From positions 1 to 23,007 of the forward strand of contig JAZOPS010000023.1 in the NCBI GenBank assembly GCA_045655645.1: a DNA stretch of 23,007 nt, read 5' to 3'. The DNA is from Fimenecus sp045655645 (GTDB taxonomy: Bacteria; Bacillota; Clostridia; Oscillospirales; Acutalibacteraceae). The notes under the pieces are model-generated. The model did no database searches. It saw nothing but the letters and a program-made list of their open reading frames with translations, and was not told where the DNA came from. The translations under genes were made by a program, and so were the position numbers. This document shows positions 22,540 to 23,007 of the stretch, in pieces (position 1 is the first letter of the stretch; every line of letters begins with the position of its first letter).

Positions 22540-23007
22540 TTATTTAAAATATCTGTTCAAAAGACCTTCGAATGCTTTACCGTGTCTTGCCTCGTCACGA
22601 GCCATTTCGTGAACAGTATCATGAATTGCATCAAGACCAAGCTCTTTAGCGCGTTTTGCAAGGTCGAATTTACCCATTGTTGCGCCGTTTTCAGCGTCAA
22701 CTCTCATTTCAAGGTTTTTCTTTGTGCTATCTGTTACAACTTCACCAAGAAGTTCTGCGAATTTAGCTGCGTGTTCTGCTTCTTCATAAGCAGCTTTTTC
22801 CCAATAAAGACCGATTTCTGGGTAACCCTCACGATGTGCAACTCTTGCCATTGCAAGATACATACCAACTTCGCAGCATTCGCCTTCAAAGTTAGCACGT
22901 AAATCCATAAGAATGTCTTCACGAACACCCTGTGCCACGCCTACTACGTGTTCTGCAGCCCAAGACATTTTATCGCTCTGCATATTGAACTTTTCTGCGC
23001 CTACATG
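22540..23007 (-). CDS. Rubrerythrin (rubredoxin domain probably first), truncated at the 5' end
   Basis: A ferritin-like di-iron protein for hydrogen peroxide defence in anaerobes. The visible 155 codons contain the four-helix core with iron-binding Glu/His groups (NFEGECCEVGMYLAMA, YEEAEHAAKF, MRVDAENGATMGKFD and MARDEARHGKAFEGLL). An internal ATG at 22983 is not the start: in frame upstream the codons read HVGAEKFN, which match the end of an N-terminal rubredoxin domain (CPVC-GVGAEKF-type), as in rubrerythrins with rubredoxin before the ferritin domain. The remaining N-terminus therefore lies beyond the right edge. No C-terminal rubredoxin is present. Confidence 0.9.
   Translation of the reverse strand, partial: HVGAEKFNMQSDKMSWAAEHVVGVAQGVREDILMDLRANFEGECCEVGMYLAMARVAHREGYPEIGLYWEKAAYEEAEHAAKFAELLGEVVTDSTKKNLEMRVDAENGATMGKFDLAKRAKELGLDAIHDTVHEMARDEARHGKAFEGLLNRYFK

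Noticed and set aside
1..23007. tRNA, rRNA, CRISPR array or insertion sequence
   Set aside because: I found no cloverleaf with a clear anticodon arm, no regularly spaced repeats and no transposase-like frame.

Overview
The window is an A+T-rich stretch of an anaerobic, spore-forming Firmicute, most likely a Clostridia member of the Ruminococcaceae/Oscillospiraceae kind. Three things point there: sporulation genes (YtfJ/GerW-type protein, SpoVM, a DacB/DacF-type carboxypeptidase) within a Bacillus/Clostridium-type housekeeping gene order, secreted proteins with type I dockerin and cohesin modules, and a rubrerythrin. No taxon can be fixed from sequence reading alone. Every gene is on the + strand except the last, which is on the - strand and converges on the others.

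Positions 1-905 hold the 3' end of a DUF2953 (YtfI-like) gene and ytfJ, overlapping by 4 nt. A strong hairpin follows at 912-948. From 953 to 16503 there are 16 genes with gaps of at most 33 bp, or overlaps, and no visible internal terminator, so they probably form one long operon: D-Ala-D-Ala carboxypeptidase, rluB, a small unknown protein, yicC, remA, gmk, rpoZ, priA, def, fmt, a YugP-type membrane zinc peptidase, rsmB, rlmN, a PP2C phosphatase, a PASTA Ser/Thr kinase, rsgA and thiN (17 counting the kinase and phosphatase separately). It links nucleotide supply (gmk), transcription (omega), replication restart (PriA), N-terminal formyl-Met handling (Fmt, Def), rRNA/ribosome maturation (RluB, RsmB, RlmN, RsgA) and cell-wall or spore signalling (PrkC/PrpC pair). 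Compared with the B. subtilis order, coaBC (between rpoZ and priA) and rpe (between rsgA and thiN) are missing.

Positions 16504-16928 look intergenic but hold two tiny genes: a 49-codon two-helix membrane protein and a 26-codon gene that I identify as spoVM by length, key residues and its position after thiN. Both are bracketed by terminator-like hairpins; the upstream one contains the Shine-Dalgarno of the 49-codon gene in its 3' arm.

Positions 16929-22429 are an accessory two-gene unit: a 1333-residue secreted subtilisin-family protease ending in a dockerin, and a 495-residue secreted protein with three cohesin-like modules and its own dockerin. Adjacent cohesin and dockerin genes suggest a cell-surface or extracellular protein assembly, here built around a protease. 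A bidirectional terminator (22494-22521) separates this unit from a rubrerythrin gene that runs off the right edge.

The items I rate highest for a second look are the cohesin/dockerin-protease pair, the SpoVM microgene with its unknown membrane partner, the hairpins that enclose ribosome-binding sites, and the non-RD (HQD) catalytic loop of the PASTA kinase.
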